The translations under genes were made by a program, and so were the position numbers. The notes beneath the pieces were generated by a model, which saw only the letters and a program-made list of their open reading frames with translations, made no database searches and was not told the origin of the DNA. DNA of 64,000 nt from Dermatemys mawii (lineage: Eukaryota; Chordata; Testudines; Dermatemydidae): assembly GCA_007922305.1 (NCBI GenBank), contig ML677335.1, positions 43,901,047 through 43,965,046 on the forward strand. Reading direction: 5' to 3'. Shown piece after piece: positions 23,473 to 34,200 of the stretch (position 1 is the stretch's first letter; each line of letters begins with the position of its first letter).

Positions 23473-23639
23473 TTTTGAAATAACAAGGGGAAATGTACAA
23501 GGCCCAACTGAGCACAGGTTTAAAATCTGAACAGATCTTTGCCAGTGCTATTGTGCAGTGCCTCCTGTGTTAAGCTGTGAGAAAATGGGACATCTTTGGG
23601 TGAATGGAAAGATGTGCTATTATCTCTTTATAGAGCAGA

Positions 23640-25066
23640 CAAAGATTAAGATTATTTTTAATCTCATACTAGTTCATGATTCTAAGGAATGGTTGGAGGA
23701 AGAATCACATAATAAAGACGATGGACTTCAAGAAGGCAGCTTTAGCAAGCCCAGAATTGGTAGGTAAAATCCTGTGGGAAGCAAGTGTAAGGGAAAAAAC
23801 AGAGTTAAGGAGAGTTGGCAGTTTTTTAAAGAGACATTATTAAGGGACAAGAGCAAACCATCTCACTGCATGGGAAAGATAAGATGAATGGCAAGAGACT
23901 ACGCCGGCTTAATCAGGAGATCTCCAACAACCTGAAACTCAAAAAAGTGGAAACTACGTCTTCATCTGTGTAATTTCACTTATTTTAAAAAGTTCTCACA
24001 TAACAGTAGAGAAATATAGCCTAAACAAACTTAATATAAGGTGGGTGCACAACTTGTTGGAAAAATGCATTCAGAGTAGTTATCAGTGGTTCATAATCAA
24101 GCTGGAAAGACATACTAAGTGAGGATCTTTTCTGAGTCTGGTTCTATTTAATATTTTCATAAATGATTTTGGATAATGCCAAAGAATATGCATATGAAGT
24201 TTGCAGACACTGCCATGCTGGGAGGGGTTACAGGCATTTTTGGAGGACAGGATTAGAATTCAAAATTATCTTAAACTGAAGAAATGGTCTGAAATAAATA
24301 GAATGAAATTCAATAGTGAAAAATGAAAAGTACTGCACTTAGGAAGGAATAGTCAACTGCACAAATACAAAAATGGGAAATGACTGCCTAGGAAGGAATA
24401 CTGCAGAAAAGAATCTGGGGGTTATAGTGGTTCACAGACTTAATATGGGTCAACATTGAAACAGTGCTTCAAAAAAAGAAATCTCATTCTGGGAGTGTTG
24501 TAAGCAAGACACAAGAAGTAATTCTTTCACCATACTCAGCACTGATAAGGCTTCAACTGGAGTAATGTTTCCAGTTCTGGGCACCACACTTTGGGAAAGA
24601 TGTACACAAATTGAAGAAAGTCCAGAAAGCAACAAAAATGATTAAAGGTCTAGAAAACATGACCTATGAGGAATGATTGAAGAAAAATGGTTTGTTTAGT
24701 CCGGAGAAGAGAAGACTGAAGGGGGACATGATAATAGTCTCCAAGTACATCAAAGATTGTTATAAAGAGGAAGGTGATAAATTGTTCTCCATAACTACTG
24801 AGGATAGGACACGAGGTAAGGGGCTTACATTACAGCAAAGAAGGTTTAGGTTAGGAAAAACTTCCTAACTGTCAGGGTGGTCAAGCAACTGGAACAAGTT
24901 ACCTAGGGAGGTTGTGTAATCTCGGTTATTGGAGGTTTTTAAGAACAGGTTAGAGAAACACCTGCCAGGGATGATGTAGGTAATATTTAGTCCTGCCTCA
25001 GTGCAGGGGCTTGGACTAGATAACCTACTGAGATCCCTTCCAGCCCTACATTTCTATGATAATTTA
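23640..25066 (+). mobile_element. CR1-type LINE, internally deleted
   Basis: At about 23810-23860 a frame reads ESWQFFKETLLR, the linker between endonuclease and RT domains of CR1. At 24120-24240 the RT core appears in pieces, with the catalytic box reading FADT in place of FADD, so one aspartate is lost. RLKG..I, EERLKKNGLFSPEKRRLKGD and a GNxLxFAVLG-type block follow, then the untranslated tail ending GATCCCTTCCAGCCCTACAT near 25045. Motif A and its surroundings are missing (break near 23990-24040). Many stops; inactive. Confidence 0.88.
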
Positions 25067-27017
25067 AGTAGTTGTTTCAAAGCTTTCCGGGGAAGTAAAC
25101 TGTGTATGACAGCTGCTGTGTCAATAGATGACTAAGGTGATGAACTGAAGAAGAAAGTATCCATAAATATTTAAGATTACATTTTGGTTTTGGCACATAC
25201 TTTGAGCCCAAAATAAGTAGTGATAGAGCTTTTAATTTAAAAGTAATTTATTGGTGAAATGTTATGAGAATCTGCCTGAAGACAAATAAATCAATATGAC
25301 ATTGGCAAAAAGTGCAGCAGCTGAAGATGAAAGCTGCCAACATATGTAGCAATTTACAATTTACAGTCAGGACAAAAGTAGTGCAAACTAGACTACATTA
25401 GCGAAGACAGAATGAAATATTCAAACCACAGTTTGGGATTCTGAAATGAAATCAAAGATTGAAGTGCTGGCTGATGTGCAATTTGTTATTTTCATAAGAG
25501 GAAGTATTTGTTTGGACTCAGTCTGTGAAGCTCAGCATCTCAGTGAAGCGCATTTACTTCCCCCTGTTCTGCAACATGATTCCAATTGCATGCAAAGGAC
25601 AGAGAGGAGAAAGTATTGCTACTGCACTCAAGCTCTGCCCATAATTTCAAACTCCATTCACAACTACTAGATGTTTCTTCTAAAATAATCTGCAGTGAAA
25701 CAACACCTTTGATATTTACACTACCCACATTAGGCTTCAGAATCAACAAACCATTGGAGGCATGGTGATCATACACCATTTCTTAGTCCTGGGATCATAT
25801 TCTGATTCCATTTAAAACTATGCATCTATAGCATAACTGCTTTGCCTGCAGTGGAATTAATCTGGATTCACCAGGAACTGGAATTCCTGCAGAACCTGGA
25901 AGGCAGCTTATTCAGAAATTCTCTTTGCGAGGGGAAAAGCTAGAATCCAAATTTTGAAATGGAGAGCTTCAGTTCTACAAAGAGTGATGGTACCACCAGA
26001 AATGTACTAAAACCTGAGTACTGGTTCTTGGATACATGCAGTGATGTACAAGCAATTAGAGATGAACTGGGCCTATGGAAGAGAGTTAGCGCCAAACTCC
26101 ACAAAAGTTAGGTTTGTTCTGAGTCAGATGTCCCTGTTTGAGAAATGTTAGTTATCTTTTCAGGAGGCAAATACAAGTGACTTTTAGTACCAAACCAAAT
26201 GTACATTTAAAATTCCTGAAGAAAACAGGTACTATGAACTTTGTAAATCAGTGCAGAGTGAAAATTCTGTTCTCTCGTGGCCGGTCATTAAATGTTCTGA
26301 CAGTGTGTTTAACCACATCTGTCACCTTATTTTTTTCTTTTGGAAGCATGACATGCAAATTTTCAATGCTTAGTTTTAATGTGGAAACTTTTCTGTCCGA
26401 GATGATGTTGAGGTTGACAATGACCCCATTGTAAATGTTTAATGCTGGATCAAAAGTGCAATAGTAAATCATCAAAAGCTACAGCCCAGTCATAATTCCA
26501 TAGGCTTTTCTCAGGGGATATGCATAAATAACTTTATGACTAGGAAGCAATCAAGGTTTAGTACTGGGATAGGCATGGCACCAGAAAACATTACTTCAAA
26601 TGGCAGTAAAGATGCTAAGAAAACATGTCTATGATTTATGGAGGAGGTTTCCAATAACGCTTTGCTTTCATAAATGAATTGCAAGCTGCTGTTTTAAATG
26701 GACACTCGGGAACACTCAATGTCCGACCTGCATAGCTAAGGTGAGTACTAAGGAGATGCATGGGTGGAAGGAGAGAATGGACTTGCCTCACAAAGAGGGA
26801 GTCATCCTCTGAGCCCCTAATGCAGTCCCTTGATGGAAGAGGACTAGAAGAACCACATAGTATAGAATCCCGTCCCCACCTGTCTCCCCAACCTGGGCAC
26901 TGAAGCACTCAGAGCACGAGCCCCATGTGCAACAATCCCAATAGAGCTGGGGAATGAGTTTTCCAATGGAATGTTTTTCTGTCAGAAAATGCCAATGTGT
27001 CAAAAGCAGAACTGTGA
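25067..27017. other. no gene or repeat recognised
   Basis: The longest uniform unannotated stretch near the LINE copies. Minus frame 26248-26475 (75 codons) and plus frame 26138-26434 (98 codons) oppose each other and have no motif. An exon hidden here could not be excluded by eye. Confidence 0.4.
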
Positions 27018-28189
27018 CTGAATGCACCCCTTATTCACACCCTACATGTCGTAATAATCTTTGGACAATAATCTATGCCTTGTGAGGTATCGTTTGAAAA
27101 CTAACAACTTGATGGTCCATAATCTCATGGCAAAATGTGTGTAGCAGCGTTCTATGTAAAGTTATGAGCACAAGCTGAAGTTATGGCTGAAATGTGGGGA
27201 GCAGTTATACCAGTTTCTTGAAGCCAAAGGACACACTGGTGCCACTAGCCAGGTGTCAATCGAAGCTGATGGGCCATCACCTATTAAGGGGTCATTCTTT
27301 GGCAGTGAAGAGGGGCAGGAATAGAATGATTTGCATTTTAACAAACTACTTGGAACCTCTTTCACCATGAAACCCCATGTCTCCATCCTCACAGCTGGAA
27401 GGAGCTTTATCTAGGAATAACCCTCAGGAAAATGTGTTTCAAATGGTGACAGGACTATAAAAGGGAGAGGCAAACACACCCAGGTATATTCTCTCTGTCT
27501 CTCTCTCTCTCACACCTGAGAAGACAAAGGAACCAGCCTTTGGACTGTGGGAGGGATTGTGACCCAAGAATTTGATCATTCCTGTTGCTGGGAACACATG
27601 GTAAGGGTTTTACCTTGATCCAAGTCTAGTTTGTGAAGTTTTAGTACTAGAAAGTGTTTCATCTTTATTTCTCTTGTAATGATTTCTGACTTTAATGCCT
27701 TATACTCTCACTCACTTAAAATATCTCTCTTTGCAGTTAAATAAATTTGTTTTATTCTTTAATCAGAACTAATCCAGTGCTGTGTTTACACTGAATTGTT
27801 TGGTAACTCCAATTAAAGTAGCAAACTGTTGTACATTGACCCCTTACAAGAGCAATGGATCTTACTATCTGAACTGCCCAGGACAGGACACTGCAGAACA
27901 GACATTGTTGGGGAAAATCCAGGACTGGGAGTGTGTTAGGGTCACTTGCAAGTAATAACCGAGGCTTCTGGAAGCCTGAGTGCAGCTGTTGTGTCACTGA
28001 AAGGCTGATGCGGTCACAGAAGCTGGAGCGGAGCTGTGCTAAACACAGACACCGGGAGTGTGACCTGCCTGCTGTTTGGCTGACTGTGAGTAATTGAGGA
28101 TGGAAACTACAGCAGCAAAGCATTGTGAGGCACCCCAGACTGCAAAGCAGGTGGTGACAAACCCCTCCCTGATCGGTATTGCACCCCAC
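27018..28189 (+). mobile_element. long LTR-like repeat with TATA box and poly-A signal
   Basis: The stretch begins TGAATGCACCCC and closes at TATTGCACCCCACA. It contains a TATA box (TATAAAA, 27456-27462), a CT-rich leader and a poly-A signal AATAAA (27740-27745) about 280 bases on, followed by GTTTTATTC. That order (U3-TATA-R-AATAAA) is the plan of an LTR. Its first half matches the copy at 1330-1745 in order and orientation. It resembles a common turtle repeat from memory. No coding remnants and no clean target duplication; both ends are inferred. Confidence 0.6.
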
Positions 28190-28367
28190 AGTGTGGGATG
28201 GGTTATCTCGGGAGGTTGTGGAATCTCCTTCCTTTGAGGTTTTTAGGGTCAGGCTTGACAAAGCCCTGGCTGGGATGACAGTTGGGGATAGATCCTGCTT
28301 TGAGTAGGGGGCTGGACCAGATGACCTCCTGAAGTCCCTTACAAACCTGATATTCTATGATTCTATG
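28190..28367 (+). mobile_element. CR1-type LINE 3' tail
   Basis: GGGATGGGTTATCTCGGGAG, TTTTTAGGGTCAGGCTTGAC, AAAGCCCTGGCTGGGATGA, GGACCAGATGACCTCCTGAA and the terminal pair ATTCTATGATTCTATG. The ATTCTATG octamer repeat is the diagnostic CR1 3' end. This is the least diverged CR1 tail in the window and probably the youngest. It abuts the preceding LTR-like repeat. Confidence 0.95.
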
Positions 28368-29080
28368 TGGCAGTAAACATTTATTGGAATCATGGCAAAT
28401 TTTGATTAATTTTCAGTTAAAAAAAGACCTCTTTGGAACAGAACACTCTTTCAAGATGTATTTTCTTTCAGATTATAAGAAATGTAAAAATAATAAAAGG
28501 TCAAAATTGAAAGAATATATTTTGAGCTATCCAAAATGATTTTTTCCCCTGAATTTTGTTCCAAGGGATATTTCAAAGTTTTTGGTTTTGTTTAGTTCCA
28601 GAACAGAAATAAAATGTGAACTCATAGAATTGGCCATGAAATAAAATAGTCAGTTCCCATCCAGCTCTCACCCCAAAATCAGCCCTTTCTTACATGGCAG
28701 AAAAACTCCAGTGCATGAGCAACCTCTGCAGAGATGGGAGGGTGGGGAGCTGGATTTGCTCCATGTATCTGTAACACAAATTAGGGTTGGAAAAGCTGCA
28801 TAAATAACTCCTATCCCTACCCCTACTCGTGTCTCAAAGTCAACCCAAACGTTTGGTTTCTTCCGGTGCTTATCAGGGGCCTCAGATCTTCAATAATTCA
28901 GGCAGGAGCAGAACAGCCAAAATGCCTCCTGAAAAGCTGATCAGAGACAGGAATTCCTACAAATCCTCCGGCAGAGCCTCCAGCAAGGTTCCCAACCCAG
29001 TTTTGCAAAGCTAGCACCTGGTTCAGGTGTGCACCAAGAGTTTGGGTGTCACTCAGACTTGCGCCAAGCTCTGCATTGTT
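28368..29080. other. AT-rich, no gene recognised
   Basis: 28370-28665 is AT-rich with TTTTTGGTTTTG-like words and ends CAGTTCCCATCCAGCTCTC, so it may be a diverged copy of the AT-rich MITE family. The remainder is unrecognised. Confidence 0.4.
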
Positions 29081-29300
29081 GATGTTTGCTCATCTCCAGT
29101 ATAGATAGGGCCCTTCATTTTTGGTTTTTATTTTATTTCATTTTTCCCAGGAATTTATCAGGGTTTATTACCACCACAACAAAAGTAGGTGAAAATCAGT
29201 CCAAAAATCTAGTAACAATTTTTCTGGGTAAATATCAGGGTTTATTTGGGTGGACGGAAAGACAGGGGGAAAGTATTCAGTAGATTAATGCTTTGAATTC
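29081..29300 (+). repeat. AT-rich repeat, copy 1 of a local pair
   Basis: GGAATTTATCAGGGTTTATT, TAGGTGAAAATCAGTCCAAA, GGTAAATATCAGGG and GGGGGAAAGTATTCAGTAG occur in this order. The same order recurs in degraded form about 950 bases downstream. I remember a similar turtle repeat, family unknown. Confidence 0.6.
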
Positions 29301-30090
29301 TGTTCATCAGTGCGGTTTGCTGCAAAACTAAAACAGAACTCAGAGCACAATGCCACCTCTGAGTTTAACAATATATCCCTAATCCCCAAATAAAACTTTT
29401 TATTTGAATAAACAGTTTACTGTTGTAGACTTAGAACTATTAGCCTATAAGTATTTACATTTAATAATTAGGCCACACCATGTGCAGTGCCTACACACAA
29501 CTTTATCCCTTTCTCCTCTTTTTGTCTTTTTTTAAACTTTCGAATACTTCCTGGTATTCTAAAACATATTCTGATAGCAATTTTCATTTTCTTCCCATTT
29601 TAGTGTGTCAGATCTTTAAACCGTTATCTGCTAACAACTTGAAAGGAGTAGTTGGCGGGTGTGAGACTCGTCAGTATGTTCAGATGCACACGCACTTCAG
29701 AGCTTGCATGTGTGCCTGTTTGCTTATTGTATGTACCTTCTAGAAAAAATAATAGCGAACCTATTAACTGCATTTTATGAAAAACTGTACTAGAATTATT
29801 ACTTAAATGCATTTTTTGTTCTATCTACCAGAAATAACTGATACCAGATACTGCACTAAACTTTACAATGAGATTTTTTTCATCTTGCTTATAAATGTAG
29901 GTCCTGATCCTGCACATTTATATATGTGCTTAATTTTAAGCATGAGTAGTCCAATCCGTGGGTCTTCTCACATGCTTAAAGGTAAATATATATAAATCTT
30001 TCTAAGATCAAGAGAATACGTAGCTTTGTTTTCATAAATGTTCTGCTATCAGTTTACCGTGAGCAAGGCACTTCATGTTCACTATTATTT
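29301..30090. other. AT-rich, no gene recognised
   Basis: GTAGGTCCTGATCCTGCACA at 29898 with GAGTAGTCCAATCCGTGGG suggests a GGCCTGATCCTGC family copy at about 29890-29985. Nothing else recognised. Confidence 0.45.
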
Positions 30091-30300
30091 TGTTGAAGAA
30101 TTCTTGGGAATTTATCAATGTTTACTACAAAAAAAGAAAGAAAATGATTAATATCAGTGCAAAAAAATAACTTCACAGTTTTCTAGTAAATATCAGGGGA
30201 CAGGAGCACAGGAAAAAAAACTTGTAGAGAAAAGTAAGAATACTGAATGTAAAGGGAGTTTAATACTGTAGTTTATTTCATGAAATGTACATTAACCGTT
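30091..30300 (+). repeat. AT-rich repeat, copy 2 of a local pair
   Basis: GGGAATTTATCAATGTTTAC, AATATCAGTGCAAAAAAATA, AGTAAATATCAGGGGACAG and AGAATACTGAATG parallel the copy at 29081. Confidence 0.5.
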
Positions 30301-31141
30301 TGTACACACATGCATGCAGGTGTGTGTGTGTTTTGTGTATCTTTCATTGCCTTGCCTTACTTTAACAGACAAACTTGCAATTATACTTACTAATAAATTA
30401 AGCTAACATGAACATATTTACCTCATATAATATATTAGAGTTTTTTTAACATAATCAGTATTTTCCCATGAGTGGTTGAAACTGAGGGTGAAAAAAAAAA
30501 AAAAAAGATCAGTAAAACCTGAAGAATAGCATTTGTAAAACCTGGGAATTTTTCAGTAAAAATTGAAAACAGAGGGCCTTGAGTATAGAACATTTATTTA
30601 TGAACATTGGACCAAATTCAGCCCAGGCCTAAGTAGGCATAATCACACATAATGCATTCGCTCTTGCCTGTCTCCACCAGAACCAACCTTGGCTAATATA
30701 TTTTGTTTCATATAGTATAAATTAATCCTACTGACTGGGAAGAGCCCTACTGAACCACATATGCCAAAACCCTCTAAGCACTTGATTTATGTAAAATAAT
30801 CAGCGTGTTATGGTTGAGGTTTGAGGTCACTTCACTATTTTCTTTTAACATCTACTTTAGTTTCCATCCTGTACCAATTAGTACAGACAATCAAGTCTCC
30901 AGCTAAACAGGGCTTTCTCAGCTTTGAGAAAGCTAGAATCAGCCTTTGTCTACCTAGCCCCATTCCCCTCCCTTTTTAAAACAGACAGGTAGGTTTCGAC
31001 AAGGAGCCAGTGGGGAATGGGGGGCTGCTTGCTTTCCATCTACAGGGAGATAGAGACTGCTGGTTTTGCAGAGGACATGACTCCCAATGAAAGCAACAAA
31101 AAGTCTTTCATTCTGCTAACAGTGAGAGTCCAATAACGAGA
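30301..31141. other. no gene recognised; short simple repeats
   Basis: GTGTGTGTGT at 30321 and a 16-base A run at 30491. AT-rich to about 30600, then ordinary composition with nothing recognised. Confidence 0.45.
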
Positions 31142-31250
31142 AAGACAAGGTGGGTGAGGAAATATCTTGTATTAATTAGACTAATATCTGCCAGTGAAAG
31201 AAACCAGCTTTTGCGCTGCTTGGAGCCCTTCTTCGTGTCTCAGCTTTGTG
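31142..31250. repeat. turtle-type repeat (GACAAGGTGGGTGAGG family)
   Basis: GACAAGGTGGGTGAGGAAAT, ATCTTGTATTAATTAGAC, AGCTTTTGCGCTGCTTGGAG and CCCTTCTTCGTGTCTCAG follow a repeat in which related copies carry AACTTCTGTTGGTGAGAGAG. A fragment with GGACCAACTTCTGTTGTTGA lies at 45165-45205. The class is uncertain. A Penelope-like origin is possible because related copies, from memory, contain a CTGAAGA...GAAA layout on the minus strand. Here that core is degraded. Confidence 0.5.
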
Positions 31251-32104
31251 CAGCTTGCCTCTTTCACCGCCCTCGTCTCGCTCAGACTCTGGGACCAAGA
31301 CAGCTACAGCAACACTGCAAATGTCTGACAACGAACACATATCCCTAAGCTCAGAACTGAGACCAACTAGGGTGTTGAAACTTTAAAGGACCAGCTCCTC
31401 TCCTGGTATAGTCAGTGTATCTCCACTGAAGTAAATCAGCATAGTTCCATGCGCACCAGTCACTGGTACCTCGTGATACAAACACGGAGTTCTGAGGGAA
31501 TTCAGTGTCACAGGAGCGGGAAGTCAATGTATGGTTAAGAACAGAGGAAGGCAACTTTTGCTAGTCAGGGTGGGAAACAATTTTCACCATCCGCCCCCAG
31601 CAGCACCAGTGAGCAGCCAAGCCAAAGAAGTCTGGCCATCAGAGCAGACCAACAAAGATATAAAAATACATTTAATAAGCCAAGCAGTAAAGCACCTTCT
31701 GGAAGTTGGCACCTATGGTAACCACCCTCTCCTTTGCCCCTAAAACTGCTCCTGCCCATCTGAGACCATCTCTCCACACCGTGTGCCATAGTGCCACTGC
31801 TGTGATCAGGAGAGTGATCCAGGAGGAGCTCCTTAGGTATCAGCTTCCTTGCCCTGAACCTCCTGGGCTTGGTGGCCTTCAGGGCAGACTTCCAGGCCTG
31901 CTCTCTCTAGCTGTCTTTGTGGGTGGGTAGGAGGGGAACAAGACAGGTTGATGTTTGTGCTGGAGGAAGGGGGGAGCTGCGGGGCTTCATTTGAACCGTG
32001 GCTGATGGAAGGGGTGGGGGTAGACAGTGGCTTTATGCATTTTGGGAAAGGATCCCACAGGAGCCCTTTGATCTGGCTACTCCGAAGCTGGAGGTGCAAT
32101 TTCC
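31251..32104. other. no gene or repeat recognised
   Basis: Opposing frames of 62-96 codons without motifs. G-rich 31920-32060. Confidence 0.45.
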
Positions 32105-32358
32105 AGCGTGGGTAAATGTCCACACACTAGGTTAGACCAAGCTAGGCACCAAGAACAGCAGGATAGGCCCGGCAGCATGGGTGGTAGCCCAGGCCAGTCA
32201 CCTGAGTATGTACCTAGAGTCTCAGATGGGATTGTACTTGGGTGACTATCTTGCACTGCCACCCATGCTGCTGTGGCTACACTGATATTTTTAGCGTGCT
32301 ACTTCGATCAGAGCTCGCATGGGTATGTCTACGCCAGCTAGAAATTACACCCTTCAGT
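32105..32358. mobile_element. MITE (GGTATGTCTAC type)
   Basis: The right part reads TGGCTACACTGATATTTTTA, GCGTGCTACTTCGATCAGAG, CTCGCATGGGTATGTCTACG and CTAGAAATTACACC, as in a common turtle MITE. The middle (AGTATGTACC, CAGCATGGGTGG facing CCACCCATGCTG) is a long imperfect foldback. The left end is degraded. Confidence 0.7.
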
Positions 32359-33309
32359 AGGGAGATTCCTTAGTATGTGTTAAAAATCTACATTAAATAC
32401 ATATCTGCATAAAACATACCTTTCACATTCTCATTTCATACACCACTCACACAACTAGCGTGCACTCTCCCAACAAGTGCAGTGAGTGTTCATTGGAACA
32501 TGCCCACTAGAAATAGGTCCAAGTCACAAAGATCAGATCCAGAGCTGAACTTCCCCAAGTTTGGGGGTGTTAGCCTGGGGAGCAGGGTGGGCATGGTTCA
32601 CCCTAAGAGCGAGTCAGGGACCAGCCACAAATTCTAGACCCAGATCATCTCAACATCTGGAGTTCTCTAGAATCTCTGTCTCTTACAATGCTCACATATT
32701 ATAGAAAGAGTGAGAAATGCTACCATTTTATGCTAGGCTTGTAACATACATTTAGAAAGAATGCAGACAGTCTGTATATGCTGGAATCAAAAAATAAGCC
32801 TGGGAAACTTTATTTTTTGGTGTGGAAAGCAATCAGCCACATGGCCAAGAGCTGTGATTTATGTGAATCAGTTCATTTTTAATTTATGAAGAAAATAGTA
32901 GCAGTTACCTTTCATTGCATTCCCAGGGCACCACCCAATTGGAAAAGAGTCAAGCCCCGACAAATGGAATCTTTAATCCTATAAAAAGAAATCAGTTACT
33001 TTGTTTGAAACTGAAATAGGACAAGAGAATGCAGTTAAGTGGAACCTAAAGCATTAGATGCAGGGTTTAAACATAGGGGATGGTTTGTTGGGTTTTTTTT
33101 AAAGTGTCAGATGAATCTTCCGTCAATTCTGAAAATATAGATGGGAAAAAATTGGATAGATATGGCACCAATTAATTTCAGGAGCTTGAACCTGTTTTCT
33201 TAAGCCCTCCTTGTGCTGCACAGTTCAGCAGGGGATCCTGTGGTTCGAGTGAAGCTTAATAGACAGTGATATTTATTTCTCCAAACTTGACCTGAGCTTG
33301 TGAAGTGCT
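32359..33309. other. no gene or repeat recognised
   Basis: AT-rich from 32690. No frames above 60 codons over most of it. Confidence 0.5.
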
Positions 33310-33395
33310 AATGCCCAGACTCTCAAAATGCCTAACTTCCATTGATTGCAATGGGAATTAGGGGACTATATTCTTCTGAGGATCTGGGCCCAAGT
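33310..33395. repeat. dispersed palindromic repeat (TTTAGGCACCTAA family)
   Basis: GCCCAGACTCTCAAAATGCC, TAACTTCCATTGATTGCAAT, GGGAATTAGG and GAGGATCTGGGCCC form a foldback in which GGGCCCAGATCC-type ends face each other. Confidence 0.55.
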
Positions 33396-33586
33396 GTCCT
33401 CAGATCCCAATGGAGTACATAGAACCTGCAAGGTCAGACCCTGGTGCAAACAAGCTGCAGAATGTTCCTTGGAGAACCTAGTGCTGATTGTGGGAGCTGA
33501 GCTATTTTGAAAAGCTGTCTCACAACAGGACAGGTATACACACAGACACCACATGCACACTTTGAATGGAGAGAACAGGTATCACC

Positions 33587-33935
33587 TAGAGTTGGCCGAA
33601 ATTTTTTCATCAAAACATTTTTGCAACACAAAATGGCTTGTCCAAAACACTGCAGAGGAAAAGCTGTAAACTGCAGACTTTTTGGTTACAATGTTTAGGT
33701 TTTGGAAATATTGTCTAGTTCAGCCAAAAGATAAAGTTTCCCAGGCTTATTTTTTGAAAACCAAGAGTCCTCATATTTTTACCCAAAATTTAAAAAATTC
33801 ACTGAAAATTATTTTAAGCAATTTCATAAGCAGAGTTTGTTTGTTTGTTTGTTTTTTTTAAAAAAATGATTTTAAAACCTTCCCATGAGAAAACTGACAA
33901 AAAAAACCACACCAAAAAACCAACAGTTCTTTGAA
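33587..33935. mobile_element. AT-rich MITE-like repeat
   Basis: CTAGAGTTGGCCGAAATTTT resembles the left end of the 42770 element. The interior is AT-rich with TTTTGGTTACAA and GAAAATTATTTTAAGC. It contains a TTTG run at 33836-33856. Confidence 0.45.
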
Positions 33936-33999
33936 AAGATTACCCGTGAATGTTTACTATCTTACTTGCCTTTGCTTGTGTGTGCTTAATAAATAATAG

Positions 34000-34200
34000 T
34001 GCCACCTAGCTCTTATCAGCCACAGATCTCAAAGCATTTTACCAAGGAAGTCAGTCTCATTTTCCCTATTTTACAGATGGGGAAACAGAGACAAGGATGG
34101 GAGGCAAGATGCCTCAGGTCACCCAGCAAACCAGTTCAGAGACAGAAATGGAAGCCAAGGCTCCTGAATGCCAATCTGGTGTTTTATCCATTATTAGACA
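34000..34200 (-). repeat. MIR-like SINE
   Basis: CACAGATCTCAAAGCATTTT, ACCAAGGAAGTCAGTCTCAT, TTTTACAGATGGGGAAACAG and CAGGTCACCCAGCAAACCAG are reverse-strand MIR words, closely parallel to 41895-42105. Confidence 0.85.
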
